From Cafeteria roenbergensis (Eukaryota; Sar; Bigyra; Bicosoecida; Cafeteriaceae): DNA of 64,000 bases. Position numbers and translations under genes: made by a program. Shown here piece after piece: positions 1 through 11,800 of this stretch. Each line of letters starts with the position of its first letter. The stretch's first letter is position 1. The stretch covers positions 62,001 to 126,000 of the forward strand of contig VLTN01000069.1 of NCBI GenBank assembly GCA_008330645.1, in the 5' to 3' direction. The notes under the pieces were generated by a model that was given only the letters and a program-made list of their open reading frames with translations, searched no databases and had not been told where the DNA came from.

Positions 1-129
1 CCGCCTGTTCGACGCGAAGCTCTGCCGGATGGTGTTGCTCACGTCAGAGTAGAGCGAGACCACGCCAGGACCCGCAGCGTTCCACGCCCTGGGATTGGCG
101 GCGATTGCCCCGCCGCCGCTACCGCCGCT

Positions 130-176
<47 letters not shown>

Positions 177-3024
177 TGCCAGCCCCGCAGTCGATGCTCC
201 CTCCCTCCATCTGCTCGCGGACCAGCCTGCCGACGTCCTCGCTGCGCATGCGGTCGGTGAGAGACGCCGACGGGGCCACGAAGGCGAAGGATGCCCTGGA
301 CGGCCGCCCGCCCGCCAGCCGCGAGAGGCGCTCCGCCACGATGCGGTCTTGCTGGTCGCGGCTCACCCCGAGCCCGTTGACGGCGCGGCGGGCTGCGGCG
401 GCGCGGTCCGACTCGCCCACCAGCCTGGAGCTGTCGTCGTCGCCGACCCTGGACACGCCAGCGGCCGCCAGCGCCGCTGCTGCCACGGCACGATACTTGG
501 CGCAGGCCCCGTCCGCCGCCGCCTCCGCCACCGCTGCGTGAAACGCCCAGCGATCGACCAAGCGGCCGTCCGCGGCCCGAGCCGCCATCCGCCGCTGCAT
601 CTGCAGCAGGTGCCTCCGCCGCAGGTGGCAGAGCCCGACCAGCCGCTCCAGCATCGTCGCCAGGCGCAGGCGGCTCGCCTCTTGCGCCTGCTCGATGCGC
701 CGCTGCTGGGCTCGGAACTCCTCCATCGCGCTGGTCAGGCGGCCCGTCGGGTCGCCATCGGTGCCGTCGCCGGCCCCAGCCCGGCCCCCGGCCTGGGCAG
801 CCCGGGGTGCGGCCGCGGCCAGCGCCTGGCCGCGGACGTCGCGTCCTGATGCCGCGATGATGGACCTGCGACGGCTGACGGCACCCACCGGACCCAGCAC
901 CGTGCCGCAGCGAGCGAGAATGCGCCGAGGGAGCGGGTGTGTCACGAGCCAGTCAATGAACCCTGCCAGCGTCACTTGCCTGTCAAGCAGAGCCGCCTGC
1001 TGCCGCAGCGCCGCTCGAGCACGCGAAACCGTGGCAGCATCCACGAGCAGCGGCGGAGCCACCTCCGAAGCCCGCAGAGCGCTGGTGTCGGCGCCGGCTG
1101 CGCCGGTTGCGCCGGCAAGTGATGGCCCCGGCTGTTCGGAAGCGCCGGAGCCACCAGCGGGCCCCGCAGACGGTCCTCCCCGTCTGGCGGCCCACTCCGC
1201 CGCCCGCTCCGCCTGCAGGGCAGCCAGCCTGACCACGAGCGAGGCAGCCACCCACTCCCGCAGCAGCACGCAGGCGGCGGACTCGAGGCTCAGCTCTGCT
1301 CGCTGCACAACCTCCGCCTCCTTCCGGTCGGCGGTCCAGCCCCGCGTGCGGGCGGCGTTGAGGACGGGACGCCACGCGTGGGGCGGCGCCAGGGCGGTGG
1401 TGCCGAGCGCGAGCAGGTCGAAGAACCAGCGAATGGCGGACCACACCCGCCCCGGGAACGGCCCCGGGTCGCGCTGCACCAGCGCCGCGGGGGCAGGGCC
1501 CAACGCGCCCTCGGCAGACGGGGCTGCCCTCTTGGAAAACGTGAAGCGCGCCGCCTGGGCCTGGGCCCGTCGCAGCATCCGCAGGCAGCCGGCCAGGTCG
1601 GGGCTTGCGTCGCACGCCAGCTGCGCTGTGCGGCTCAGAGCAACGTCGAATGTCCCCAGCGGCCCCGCGGCGCTGCGCCGGACCCTGGGACTCCCCCCTC
1701 CGTCGGCAGAGCCGATCCCCTCGGCAGAGCCGCCGCTCCGCGCCGCCTGCTGCTGCTGCTGCGCCGCCGCCGCCGCCGCCTGCAAGCCCGCCTGCCCCAC
1801 GGAAGACGACGCGCCCGCCAGTGCCGCCGCCGCCCGCGCAGCGCCCTGCACCCTCGCCAACTTCGTCGCGGCCCGGGCCCGCACCTCCTCGGTGCGGCGC
1901 CGCCGAGCGACGCCCCTGGACAGCGCCGCCCTCCCCATGGATATGGCAGCCATGACCGCGCGGTTCGGCGGCGCCTCCGCCTCGTCGTCCTCCTCCTCCT
2001 CCTCCTCCTTCCCGGTTCCCCCGCCGGGGCCGGCGTCCAGAGGCGCCGTGAGCGCCTCGAACAGGTCCTGCGCGTGCAGAGCCGCCCTGCTACGCTCTGC
2101 CTGCCCGATGGCGCGCGGCTCTGCCGGCTCCCGATGGGACCCCCCCCAGCTGATCGAGCTCGAGGCCGCTGCCTCCGCGGCCGCCCCGCGAGCCTGCGCC
2201 GCTGCCGAAGACGCCACGGCCGCGGCGGCAGCGGCTGCCCTGCCCGCGGCGCCGCCCGCGCTCCCCGCCCGCGTCAGCGCGTCCGCAGCGCCGTCGAGCA
2301 GGCGGAGCACCTCGCCCAAGCGCCACGACTCGCCCAAGACGGACGCAGGCCCCGCCGCAGCGCCGGCGCCGGCCTGCTCCGGAGCACCGCCGGACGCCGC
2401 TTCCGCCTCTGCGGCGGCATCGGAGGCCGCGGCTGGCGAGCGGTTGCAGTCCTCGCCGCTGCCTTGGCCGGCCGGGGACGGGGAACGGCTCCCCGCCGCC
2501 GCGCTGAACGACCCAATGCAGGGCGAATGCGCTGCAATCGACGGGCCTTCGGCGAGCGCTGGCAACGCAAGCGGGCGCGCTCCGCGGAAGAGTTGCCAAA
2601 GCATCGCGCACCGGTCCGGAATCGCTCCGTCGCAGAGGAGCACCACCGCCGCCATGGGCAGCGCCGCGCGGACCAGGTGCGGCTTGCGAGGCGGCGGCTC
2701 GCCCCCTGGCGCCTGCCCTCTCGGCAGCGGCGGCAGGCGGCGCAGCTTGAACTGATTCACAAAGGCAATGGGCACGGCGAGGAATTGGCCCGGCAGCAGC
2801 AAGTGCGAGAAGTCGGTGAAGACCTCGTGCCACTGCGCCCGGGAGAGCACTATGTCGTACATGGGATTCGGCTGCGCAGGCTGCGTGTCGTCCTCAGAGA
2901 GCAGCGCGTCCTGGACCAGCCGAGCGCGCCGCATCGCCCGCTCGAGCGTCGGCACCGTCCACGACCTGTAGAACGAAACGCCCTCGAAGTCAGAGTTCAG
3001 CGACTCCGAAAAGGCGACTCCCAT
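1..3024 (-). CDS. Large hypothetical protein, N-terminal part (cut by left edge)
   Basis: I do not recognise this protein. A single open frame starts at an ATG at 3022-3024 and runs without a stop to base 1, so about 1,008 residues are visible and the C-terminus is missing. The first ~150 residues look globular (GVSFYRSWTVPTLERAMRRA, then a hydrophobic/aromatic stretch around SRAQWHEVFTDFSHLLLPG) and include MAAVVLLCDGAIPDRCAMLW. That last segment resembles the helix preceding a degenerate EF-hand in some calcium-binding families, but this is weak. The remainder is Ala/Arg-rich helix with a poly-Gln run (near 1750), an acidic Glu/Asp run (near 1990) and a poly-Gly tract (131-172). Sequence next to the edge (SLYSDVSNTIRQSFASNRR) again looks globular, so a domain probably continues outside the window. 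Opposite-strand frames covering 95-3228 are GC-driven shadows. Coding status is well supported by length and folded-looking ends; function is unknown. Confidence 0.7.
131..172. repeat. CCG trinucleotide run (poly-Gly)
   Basis: An uninterrupted run of CCG/GCC triplets inside the leftmost gene. On the coding (minus) strand it reads as GGC codons, giving a glycine run of about 14 residues that links two better-ordered segments. It is a likely length-polymorphic microsatellite. Confidence 0.85.
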
Positions 3025-3456
3025 CCTTCGCGGCTGCGGCGGCGCCCCCTGGTCCGAGGGGCGCTCCGCTCGGGCGCAGCGCCCGCACCTGGCAGGTGCC
3101 GCCGCCCTGCGGCGCTGTGCTACCGGCTCTGCTCCGGGGCGCGGAGCTCGACGCGCGATGCTGCCAGAGCTTCGGCAAAAGGTTGGAGGCCGGGTCGCGC
3201 AATGCCAGCGAGTGGTGGTGGGGCGTGAGCGCGGACGGTATGCCGATTCCGGTGTGCGCGCGGGGCGGACCGGCTGTGCGCGCGGCATTGCAGCCTGTGT
3301 TGGTCAGTGACAGCGTGCACGCTCAGAGGCGCTGGCGCCGAACAATCCAAAGGAGGCACGCACAGGTTGGACTGTTGTCACATGGAGGCGGTAAGTTGAG
3401 GGTGGAAAGGAGGGGGCGGGGGGGGGTGGGGGCATCGATTTGGAAGGGGAGCTCGC
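3025..3456. other. Intergenic, upstream of left gene and downstream of nicotinamidase
   Basis: A 432-base gap between two minus-strand genes. No conserved coding pattern, RNA gene or repeat was seen, apart from a G-rich run near 3410-3432. It should contain the 3' UTR of the nicotinamidase gene and the promoter and 5' UTR of the leftmost gene. Confidence 0.5.
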
Positions 3457-4753
3457 TTAGAGGCCAGGCTGGTTGCAAAACTGCTGCACCGCCTCCTCGA
3501 CGCCGGCCGCCGTGACGACGTGCCCTCCGGCCTTGATGATGTCCTGGACGCTCTTCTCTCCAGCAGTCACGTTCACAGCCTGCGGGGGTGGCGGGAGCGA
3601 GGCGGCGAGGGCAGGGGTGGGCGCGGGCAGGAATTGGACTGTCAAGTTGAGCCGTCTGCGCAAGCCTGGTGCGGCGGGAGCGGCTCGCGCTCGGCCCCTG
3701 CCCCAGTCTCCCGCCAAGCCAGGCTCGCGAACCAGAGAACCGTCGAAAAGCAGGGGCGGCACTGGCCGGGGCGGGCCAGCGGCTGTGGGGGACGCGCAAG
3801 AATGCCCCGACAGCCGCTGGCGTGCAACGACCCCATGCGCGCGTGCGCCACGCGCGAGGAAGCCCCGATGAACGGCGCAAACCAGCCTTGGCGCAGGCAT
3901 GCAAACTCACGGCGGTGGCGGAGTGGATGAGCACGACGCTCTCGAGGGTGGGGGGCGCCGAGCGGCCGGTGCCCGGGTTTGCGCCGAGCGCATCGAGCGT
4001 GGACTGCTGAACGCAGTAGTCAAGCGCGACGCCGAGCACCCAGAGGCGGCGAATGCCTGCCGCGGTGATGGCGTCGGCGAGGGGCGTGCGGTCGCCGACG
4101 GTGACGCCGCCAAAGGCGGAGTAGCTGTCGTAGTGGTGTTCGAAGCCCTTTTGCACCACGACGGTCTTCTTGGGGATGCCGAGGAACGGGTCAAAGAGCG
4201 AGCCGAAGGAGCCCTGCACGCAGTGGTCCGGCCACTGCACGTACTTGTCCTCGCCCCAGAGGAGCTTGCTCTCGCCGTCGAGGCAGCGGTTCGTCGCGTT
4301 CATCACGTCGGTGGGCACGTCCTTGCCCGAAAAGCACACGGCGCCGTGCGGGTGGTAGCCCTGCGGGTTGCCGGCAGCGGTTCCATTCCTGCAAAAGCTG
4401 CAGTGGCCCGCGGGGTGGAAGTCCTGCGACGCGAAGATGTGGGCTCCGGGAGCTGCAGCGAAGGCCTCGTACCAAAGCTCCGTGCGGTCGGCCACGATGG
4501 CGGACCCCGGCACCGCGAGGCTGCCGCCGCGGATCATCGAGCCGTCCGGGCCCGTGCGCTCGCTGCTCGGGATCGGGTAGGCCGGGTCGTGCGGCCCCGT
4601 GGCGGATCTGTTCGACGCCGAGCGGGTCTCCAGGAAATCGTTCTGCACGTCCACCACCAGCAGCGCGTCGCCGGCCGTCAGCGTGGTGCACGACGCGGAC
4701 GCACGGGTCGCGGCGGCCACTGCGAGCGCGAGGGCGGCAAGGCTGGGGCGCAT
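3457..4753 (-). CDS. PNC1: Secreted nicotinamidase / isochorismatase-family hydrolase
   Basis: Nicotinamidases hydrolyse nicotinamide to nicotinate for NAD salvage. Two exons, 4753-3911 and 3579-3457, join in phase 0 across a 331-nt intron (GTGAGT donor, cccgcag acceptor), giving 321 residues. Family marks are complete: DVQNDF with the catalytic Asp, SQDFHPAGHCSF with metal-binding Asp and His residues, WPDHCVQG, the catalytic Lys region (QKGFEHHYDSYSAFGG), and VLGVALDYCVQQS with the nucleophilic Cys. Exon 2 supplies the last helix and strand. The first ~20 residues (MRPSLAALALAVAAATRASA) look like a cleavable signal peptide, and several N-x-S/T sites follow, so I infer entry into the secretory pathway; most known nicotinamidases are cytosolic. 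It shares a 193-bp divergent promoter with the small membrane-protein gene to its right. Confidence 0.92.
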
Positions 4754-4946
4754 GGCTGCCTTCCGTCCAGGGAAGAGAGTGCGGAGTCCACGCGACGGGG
4801 AACTTTCGGCACTTTGGGTTCAATTGCGAGCGTCAACCGCCGGCTCGTCGATCGCCGCCCGGCAGAGCGCTAGCGAGCGGGCTCGATCGCGGCTGTCGCG
4901 CGGCCGGCGGCTTGGCCCACCCCCGCCGCCGCGCCTCGTGGCCGAG
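4754..4946. promoter_or_regulatory. Divergent promoter region
   Basis: Only 193 bases separate the ATG of the nicotinamidase gene (minus) from the ATG of the small tail-anchored protein gene (plus), so both promoters and 5' UTRs must lie here. No TATA box or other named element was recognised. Confidence 0.5.
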
Positions 4947-5570
4947 ATGGGTGAGGCCCGCCCGGCGGCCCGTCCCCCGCACGGTGTGCGCCAGCCCGCG
5001 CTGGCGGCCGGCGGTCTTGAGCCGCCCCTGCGGTGCGCACACCAAGCAACCTCGACCAGGCCCGACTTGTTCCCCCCCTCCCCCCTCGCTTGCCTGCGCG
5101 GCTTGCCACGCCACCGCAGATGACTCGCAGTTGAGCGCCGGGGAGCTTCGCAGGCGCTACCACGCGGGCGGCTCCGTCCCTGACAGCGAGCTCACGGCCT
5201 CCCAGCTTCGCAGCAGGCACGGCATCGCTAGCAATTCCAAGAGTGAGCGCCTTGGCTTGCGCTCTGGGGCTCCGCGGCGAGCCGTGGCGAGTCGTGGCTG
5301 CGCGCGCCTGGCTGCCTGGTTTCCGGGAGCGAACCGCGCCTTGGGGCTGGTGGCCATTTGGCTAGCCGAACCCGCCGCATCACCATCTCGCTGCCTCCAC
5401 GTGTTGCACGGGGCGCATTGCCGCCGCCCCCTTGCACCGCCGCAGACTTTTCGGACAAGCCTCTGTCTGAGACGTCGTCGCTGTCCACAGTTGCGATCAT
5501 GGGCGGAATCGTGCTGCTTGCGATGCTGCTGGCTGCTGGCTTGTACATGAGCGGCGTGGTTGGCAAGTAG
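4947..5570 (+). CDS. Small tail-anchored membrane protein with duplicated 20-residue motif
   Basis: I assemble three exons: 4947-4950, 5120-5242 and 5446-5570. Exon 1 is only ATGG, followed by a GTGAGG donor; both introns (169 and 203 nt) have GTGAG donors and CGCAG acceptors. The joins keep frame exactly and give 83 residues starting MDDSQLSAGELRRRY. The soluble part is two adjacent 20-residue units, DSQLSAGELRRRYHAGGSVP and DSELTASQLRSRHGIASNSK, which share D-S-x-L-[ST]-A-x-x-L-R-x-R. A Ser/Thr linker is followed by one hydrophobic helix (IMGGIVLLAMLLAAGLYMSG) and the terminal VVGK, so the protein should be tail-anchored with its N-terminus in the cytosol. I do not know the family. The 4-nt first exon is inferred from splice signals and frame only. 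A longer unspliced N-terminus is possible but gives unstructured Pro/Arg-rich sequence. Confidence 0.7.
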
Positions 5571-5844
5571 CCAGTGTTTGTGATCGATTGCAGCTGCCGG
5601 CTGCCTCGGCCCGCGTTTGCCTCTGCCCTGCCCCTCTCAATGATGGTTTGATTGTCGCGGGCTGGCGCGTTCGCCACTGCGCTTGCTAGGGGGGCCTGCG
5701 CGCTCGCCGTCGCCGCATTCTCATCGTGCATGCGCGATGGTCGCGGCAGCACCTGACCAGCCCCGCCAAGCGCAGCGCTCCACTCAGCAGCGGGACCACG
5801 CGCGCACAGCCCCTCTCCTCTCCCCACGCGTGTGCACGGCCGCG

Positions 5845-8800
5845 TCAGGCTGAGGGGCCGGCACGAGCAGGCGGCCCCAGCGGGGCCGTCACGCCCTCGC
5901 CGCCGCCCGCAGCCTCCACGGCCCCCGACAGGAGCTCGGCGAAGCACTTGGCCGCCGCCACGGCGTCCACGCCCGCGGCGGCCGCAGCAACCGCCACCGC
6001 CCAGGCCCCGCCGGCCGCCACGGACAGCGGCGAGGACAGCGGGTGTGGCAGGGCCTCGAGCGCGGCCCGCGCGGCGTCCGCCAGGCCCGGCGTTACTGCA
6101 TCGCTGCCCGGCGCCGAGTCCAGCGTCCCGCACACCGAGGGCAGGGCCGCCCACGGCGCGGGGACTCCCACGGCGACTGCGGCGTGAGCTGCGCACAGAT
6201 CCAGTACCAGGGCGGCCTCCGGCCCAACGGCGCATGCGCCTCGTGGGCGGCCAGCACCCGACTCGGCCACGGCCGCGGCGGCCGCCTTGAGCCTGCCCGA
6301 CCCCTCCCACGGCAGCCCCGCCCACGCGCCCGCGGCGCCGCTGTCCGAAGCAGCCTCGTCGCGCAGCCTGCCCAGCCGGGCCAGCCCGACCACGGCCGCG
6401 GCGTAGAGGGGCGCGCTGCGAGCGCCCGCGCCAGCCGATGCGCCGACGTCCCCCGCCGGGCCGGCCGACGCCTCTCCCCCAGAGGCGGCCCTCAAGCCGG
6501 CAGAGCCGCCCCACGCAGCCCTGGGCATGGGGCGCAGCGTGTGGTGCCGCCGCCCCCGCAGCCGGTCGCCGGTGCTCAGCCCTGCCCACAGGGCCTCCGC
6601 CTCCGCGCCGCGGCCGGACGACGCGTCCGCCCGCGCCGCGCCGCCAGCCCGTCGAGGGCGCCCCCCCGCGGCCAGCACGTCGGGCGGGGCCGAGGCGCCC
6701 CGGCTGCCACTTGCCAGGCGGATGACCGTCGCCGCTGCAGCGGCAGACACGGCCGCCGGCGCCGGCAGAGCCGCTGCCGCGCTGCCCCCCGCCGTCGCAG
6801 CCAGCGAGGCAGCCAGCCCGCCCAGCCCCGAGCGAGGCGCGTCGGCGGCTCGCAGGGCGGCGTCCGCCCCAGCGGCCTCAGACCAGAGCTGCATCCCTCG
6901 CGGGACGGCGACGTCGCTGCCACTGCCCACGCTGCCGCTGCTGCTCACGCTGCCGCTGCTTGGGGCGAGGAGAGATGCAAGGGCTGGCCTGGGCGCCAGG
7001 GCGCGGAGCGGCGCAGGCTGCGAGCCGGCCACCGCTGGAAGGATCGCCAAGGCAAATGCGGCGGGGGACGGAGCGGTTTCGTCGCCGTCCTGCCTTGCGA
7101 CAGCCTCGGCCAGCCGCACGGCGAGCGAGAGCCGCGGGCACCAGGCGCCGCCCGCGGCGCTCACCATGGCGTCGGCTGGGACGGGGACGGCGGCGTCCCC
7201 TGGGAGCAGCTGACGAGCGAGCGCGGCGGTCAGCCTGGCCGGGAGGCCGGCTCTGCCGGTGGCTCTGCCGGTCCCAATGCAGGCCCAGAGGGCGTGCCAG
7301 CGCGCCATGGCGGCGTGCGCGGCTGCCCGGGGCAGCGGCGCGGCGGCGGCAAGAGCGACGGCGGCTTCGAGCAGGCCGCCCCAGTCGACGTCCTGGTGGG
7401 CGTGCCCGGCGCCCGGCGCCGCCCCGTGGTCGTGACGGGGATGGTCCGAGGAGGCGCCGTCCTCGTCGGCGCGAGATGCTGACGCTGCGGATCGAGCGAG
7501 CCACCAGAGCGGGGCGGCCGGGACTGGCAGGCCGACGCGCTCAGGCGCCCACGCCTCCGCCTCGGCGTCGCCCGCCAGGCCGGCTTCCCGCAGCTGCCCG
7601 GCCCCAAGCGCTTGCAGGCGGCCCCGCCACCACGCCTCGGCTTGGGCCTCGCCCCCCTGGGACAGCAGCAGCAGCGTCACGGCCGTTCCGCCGTCGTCGG
7701 CTGACGCCGCGACGATTTCGGACAACGACTGGCCGGCGGCAGAACGCCCCGCCGGGCCACTGAGCGCCCCCGCCTGCCTCGCGCGACCGGCTGCAGCGGT
7801 GCTGGCGGCAGCGGCGCTGGCGGCAGCGGCACTGGCGGCAGCGGCGGAGCAGGCCGCAGCATCTGCCACCCGCGCCCGCACTGCTAGCGCCGCCAGCGCC
7901 TCCACTGGCGCGGGGTGCCGCGGGCCGTCCGCCGGCCACACGCCTGCAAGGTGCGGCACGGCCGAGGGCACCCCCGCTGCGGCAGCGGCGGCGGCGGTAA
8001 GCACGGCCGGTCCGCCCGCCAGCGCTTGCAGCGGGGCGTGCAGAGCCGACCGCCACTCCAGCGCCGCCGCTCGGCCCGCCTCTGCCTCTCGCTGGCCGCT
8101 GGCACGCGCGCTGGCCCCGACACCCGTGCTGTCGGCTGCAGCGGGCGGCGCCATCGGCAGAGCGGCGAGGGCTGCTGGGTTGAGCAGGAGGCGCGCGATC
8201 GCCCAATGGGCCTCCGCCTCGGCGCCCGGCGGACACGCCGCCAGCAGGCTGTGGCCCGCATCAATTGTAGCCGTTGGATGGGGCGGAGTGCCCAGCGCCA
8301 GAAGGCGGCGAGAGAGCGACGCTGCCGCCGCGTGCAGAGCGAGAAGCGGCCCGGGGACGGACCGCGCGCCCCACCACACCCCCGCCGACCCAGCTGCCGC
8401 GGCTGACGCGGCGATGCTGCTTCCGGTTACCCAGGCGCGGGCGCGGAGTTGCGCGACGTCGTCGGCGGTTGCTGTGCCGGTGCCAAGGGTGCTCGCGGCA
8501 AGCGCCAGCGCCGCGGTGAGCGACGCAGCGTTGCTCCCCAGCGTTTGCAGGCACGCTAGCGCCAGACGCGCGTAGGCCGCCAGCGCGTCCAGCTCTACCA
8601 GGCTCGTCGCCGTCTCCGCACCAGCACCCTTCAAGGGTGCGCCGCGGCTCCAACGAGCCACCGCCGCCTCCGCGGCCGCTGCCGCCCACCCACACGCCGC
8701 GCCGGCAGCCCCGCTGGCAGCCGCGGCGACAGCGTCAGCGACAGCGTCAGCGCCAGAGCTGCGCGGAGGCTCCTGTGACCCGTCTCCGCTCGCCGCCGCA

Positions 8801-11800
8801 GCAGCACCAGCAGCACCAGCAGCACCAGCACCGGCCGCGGTGGCCAGGCTTGCCCCGGCTGCCACCGCGCTCCCAGGCTGCTGGCTCGCGGGCAGTACGA
8901 CGGCTGCCAGAAGCAGAGCCGCGCATCGCGTACGGGCGCTGGCAGAGCCAGACAGGACGTCGACTGGCTCCAGAGCCGCAGCCAGCACGCGGCCCGCGCT
9001 GCTTGCGACCTCTCCCGGCTCTCCAGCCTTCGACGAGTGAGCGGCCGAGGAGGACGCCGGTGACGTCGCGGCCGCGCCAGCTGGCGTGTCAGCGCGGCTG
9101 CCGCCGGGACGAGCGCCGCCCGAGGGCGTCTCCGTGTGCGCTGCCAGGAATCCAACCGCCGCCGCACGCCGCATCAGCCGCGAGGCGTGACCCCACCCAC
9201 CAGCTGCCACGCCGGCGGTACTGAGCGGGTCTGCGGCCGATGCAGGCGCTGCGGCCGCTGCAGCTGCAGCTGGCAGCAGCACGGCCAGCTGCCTCCCCAG
9301 CGCTGCCCGGGCCGAGTCTTGCGAGCGAGCCACCGGCCCCGCCTCGCGATCGCTGGCAGAGCTGACTCCCTGGGCCTCCCTAGCGACCGCCACCAGCTCC
9401 GTTGCCCACGCCCACGCCGAACGCCCGACGCAATCCTCAGCTGCCGCCGCCGCCGCCGCCGCCGCAGTGACACCGCCACCGACACCAACACCGCCGCTGC
9501 CAGCACCGCCACCGTCACCGCCACCGACAGCACCACCGACAGCACCTCCGACAGCACCTGCGCCAGCGGTGGATGCGGCGCCAGCAGCGCCGCACCCAGC
9601 GCGCCCCTCCGCCCATGCCGCCATGGCCGCGACCAGCGGCGCCGCTCGCGCAGCCGCCGGCCACAGCGCTGTTCCCAGTCCGTACCCCGCAAGCACGCGG
9701 AACATGGCCATGCCCTCGGCCGCGGCTCGGCAGAGCCACAGGGAGGGGCCGGAGCCGGCTCTGCCCGCCGCCGTAGCCCCGCCGGCCGGCGGCGGCTTTG
9801 CAGCCGCCTCCGCCTCCGCCGCTGCTGCTGCCGCCCACGCGACCACCGCCCGCAGCGCAGAGCTTGCCTCGCCGGTGCCCGACGGCGCGATGCGCTCGGC
9901 AGCGGCTCTGCCTGACGCAGCGATGCATCGGAGAAGCTGGAAGGATCCGGCCTGCACAGCCCAGTCGTCCTCGGTGGGAGCGGCCGAGGCTGAGGCCCGC
10001 AGAGCACCCCCCTTCACGACGGCGTCGAGCAGGCCGGGGAAGCGCAGCACCGTCCGGGCGGTGACGGCGGAGCGGCGTGCCGCGGCTGTCAGCAGCTGCA
10101 GCCACATCCGCGAAGCGTCGGCGCCGCCGGCGCCATCGGCGAGCGCTGCGCGGGCCGCTGCGAGCAGACCCGACGACGGCGCGGCGACGGCGGCGGTGGG
10201 GTCGCCGCCGCGTGGCTGCCCCGCCAGCAGCCAGGCTGGGTCTCGGGCCGCCGCCCGCTCCGCCGCGGTTGAGGGCGTGCCCAGCCACCTGGCCGCCGCA
10301 TCTCCGCCCTGGCCGCGGGGCTCGTTGGACCCCGACACGGGGTCCGCCATCGCCGCCTCCGCTTCGGCCGCCGCTGTCGCAGCGTCGTAGTCGTAGTCGT
10401 CGCCGTCGTCGTCATCATCGTCGTCGCCGCCACCGTCCTCCTCCAGCTCCGCCCCGACAATGCCGGCGGCCTCCCCCGCTGCCTTGGCCCTCGCCCGCCG
10501 TCCCTTGCCCTTGCGCGGTGCTGACGTCATCGGGACAGGCACCAGAGGGGCGCCAGTCTCGGCGTCGCCGGCCTCCGCACCAGGGTCCTCGCCGGGGCCC
10601 TCTCCCCGCCGCCAGGCCGAGAGCAGCGCCCCTATGGATGTGCGAGCCGCCACGTCGTGGGACGCCGAGTCCTCGCCCGGCGGGCCGACCCCGTGGGCAG
10701 CCTGGGTCTCGGAGGGGGGCCCCAGCCTGGTCATGGACCGGGCCGCCGCGAGGCCGGCGACGCCGGTGCCGACCGAGGCGCCCGCTGCGGCGCGGAGGCC
10801 GCGGGCGAGGGCTTGCGGCCGCAGGAGGGGGGGCAGCAGCCTGGCGGCGCCGGCCCCGCAGCCAGCCACCTCGGCCAGAGCACGCAGGCCGGTCGCGTCC
10901 CCGCCGCGAGCCCCGCCCTGCCCCGGCCACGAGTTCTCCCCCTCCGCGTCCGCGACCAGCGCGCAGAGCAGCCGGAGCGCCGCCAGCCGGGCGGTGGAGT
11001 GCGGGTCCGACAGAACCGCCTCGAGAGCGACGCGGCCCCAGGCCGGCGCGACGGCCCGCGGACGGAGCAGGGGCGGCGCCGGCCCGCTGCCGGCGGGGGA
11101 CGCTGCCACGCCGTCGGGTCCTGCTCTGAGCGTGGCCTCGGAGACTGCGCCCAGCACCCAGGCGCGGATTGCGGCCCGCCGGGCGACGAACATGCCCGCT
11201 GCCGCAGAGAGGGCGGCAGCGCGCTGGGGCCCCGACGCCGACCTGCACAGGATGAGGAGGTTTCGCGGGGTGTACCCTGCCAACCCTGCCGGACCCACGG
11301 TGAGGGACTCCTCCTGCGCAGAGGCGGCCCCGGCGTGGTGGTGCAATCCCCGCGACACAGCCGTCGCAGCGGCGCGGTGCGTGCGGATATGCCTCCCGTC
11401 AAGGCCGAACCGAGCCCCGTCCCAGTCCGCCCATTCGCCGCCGTCGTCCGGCTCGGGCAGCGGCAGCAGGCCGGGCCGCGAGCCGGCGCCTCCCGCCATG
11501 CCGATGGTGCGGTCGCCTGCCGACACCAGCGCCAGACTCGCGCCGCCGCCGCCGCCGCTGCCGCTGCCGCTGCCGCTGCCCGCCTCGCCCTCCGCGGCCG
11601 CTGCCGCCGAAGCGGCCTCAATGGCAGAAGCGGCCGACTGGCCCGCCGCCCGGCGAATCGCCTCGGCAACCGCTGAGGGGCGGCCCGGGGCATTGGCCAC
11701 GCCGCCGCCCCGCCCCTGCGCGTGGCTGCCCCGCTGAGGCAAGCCGGCCCATTCGAGCTTCGCGAGCTCGGCGGCCGGGAGGCCGGCGGCCGCGGCCGCC

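Noticed and set aside
695-3228. Long plus-strand open frames over the leftmost gene
   Set aside because: Low-complexity Arg/Ala/Ser sequence without patterning; the opposite strand gives a continuous frame with globular segments from an ATG to the window edge.
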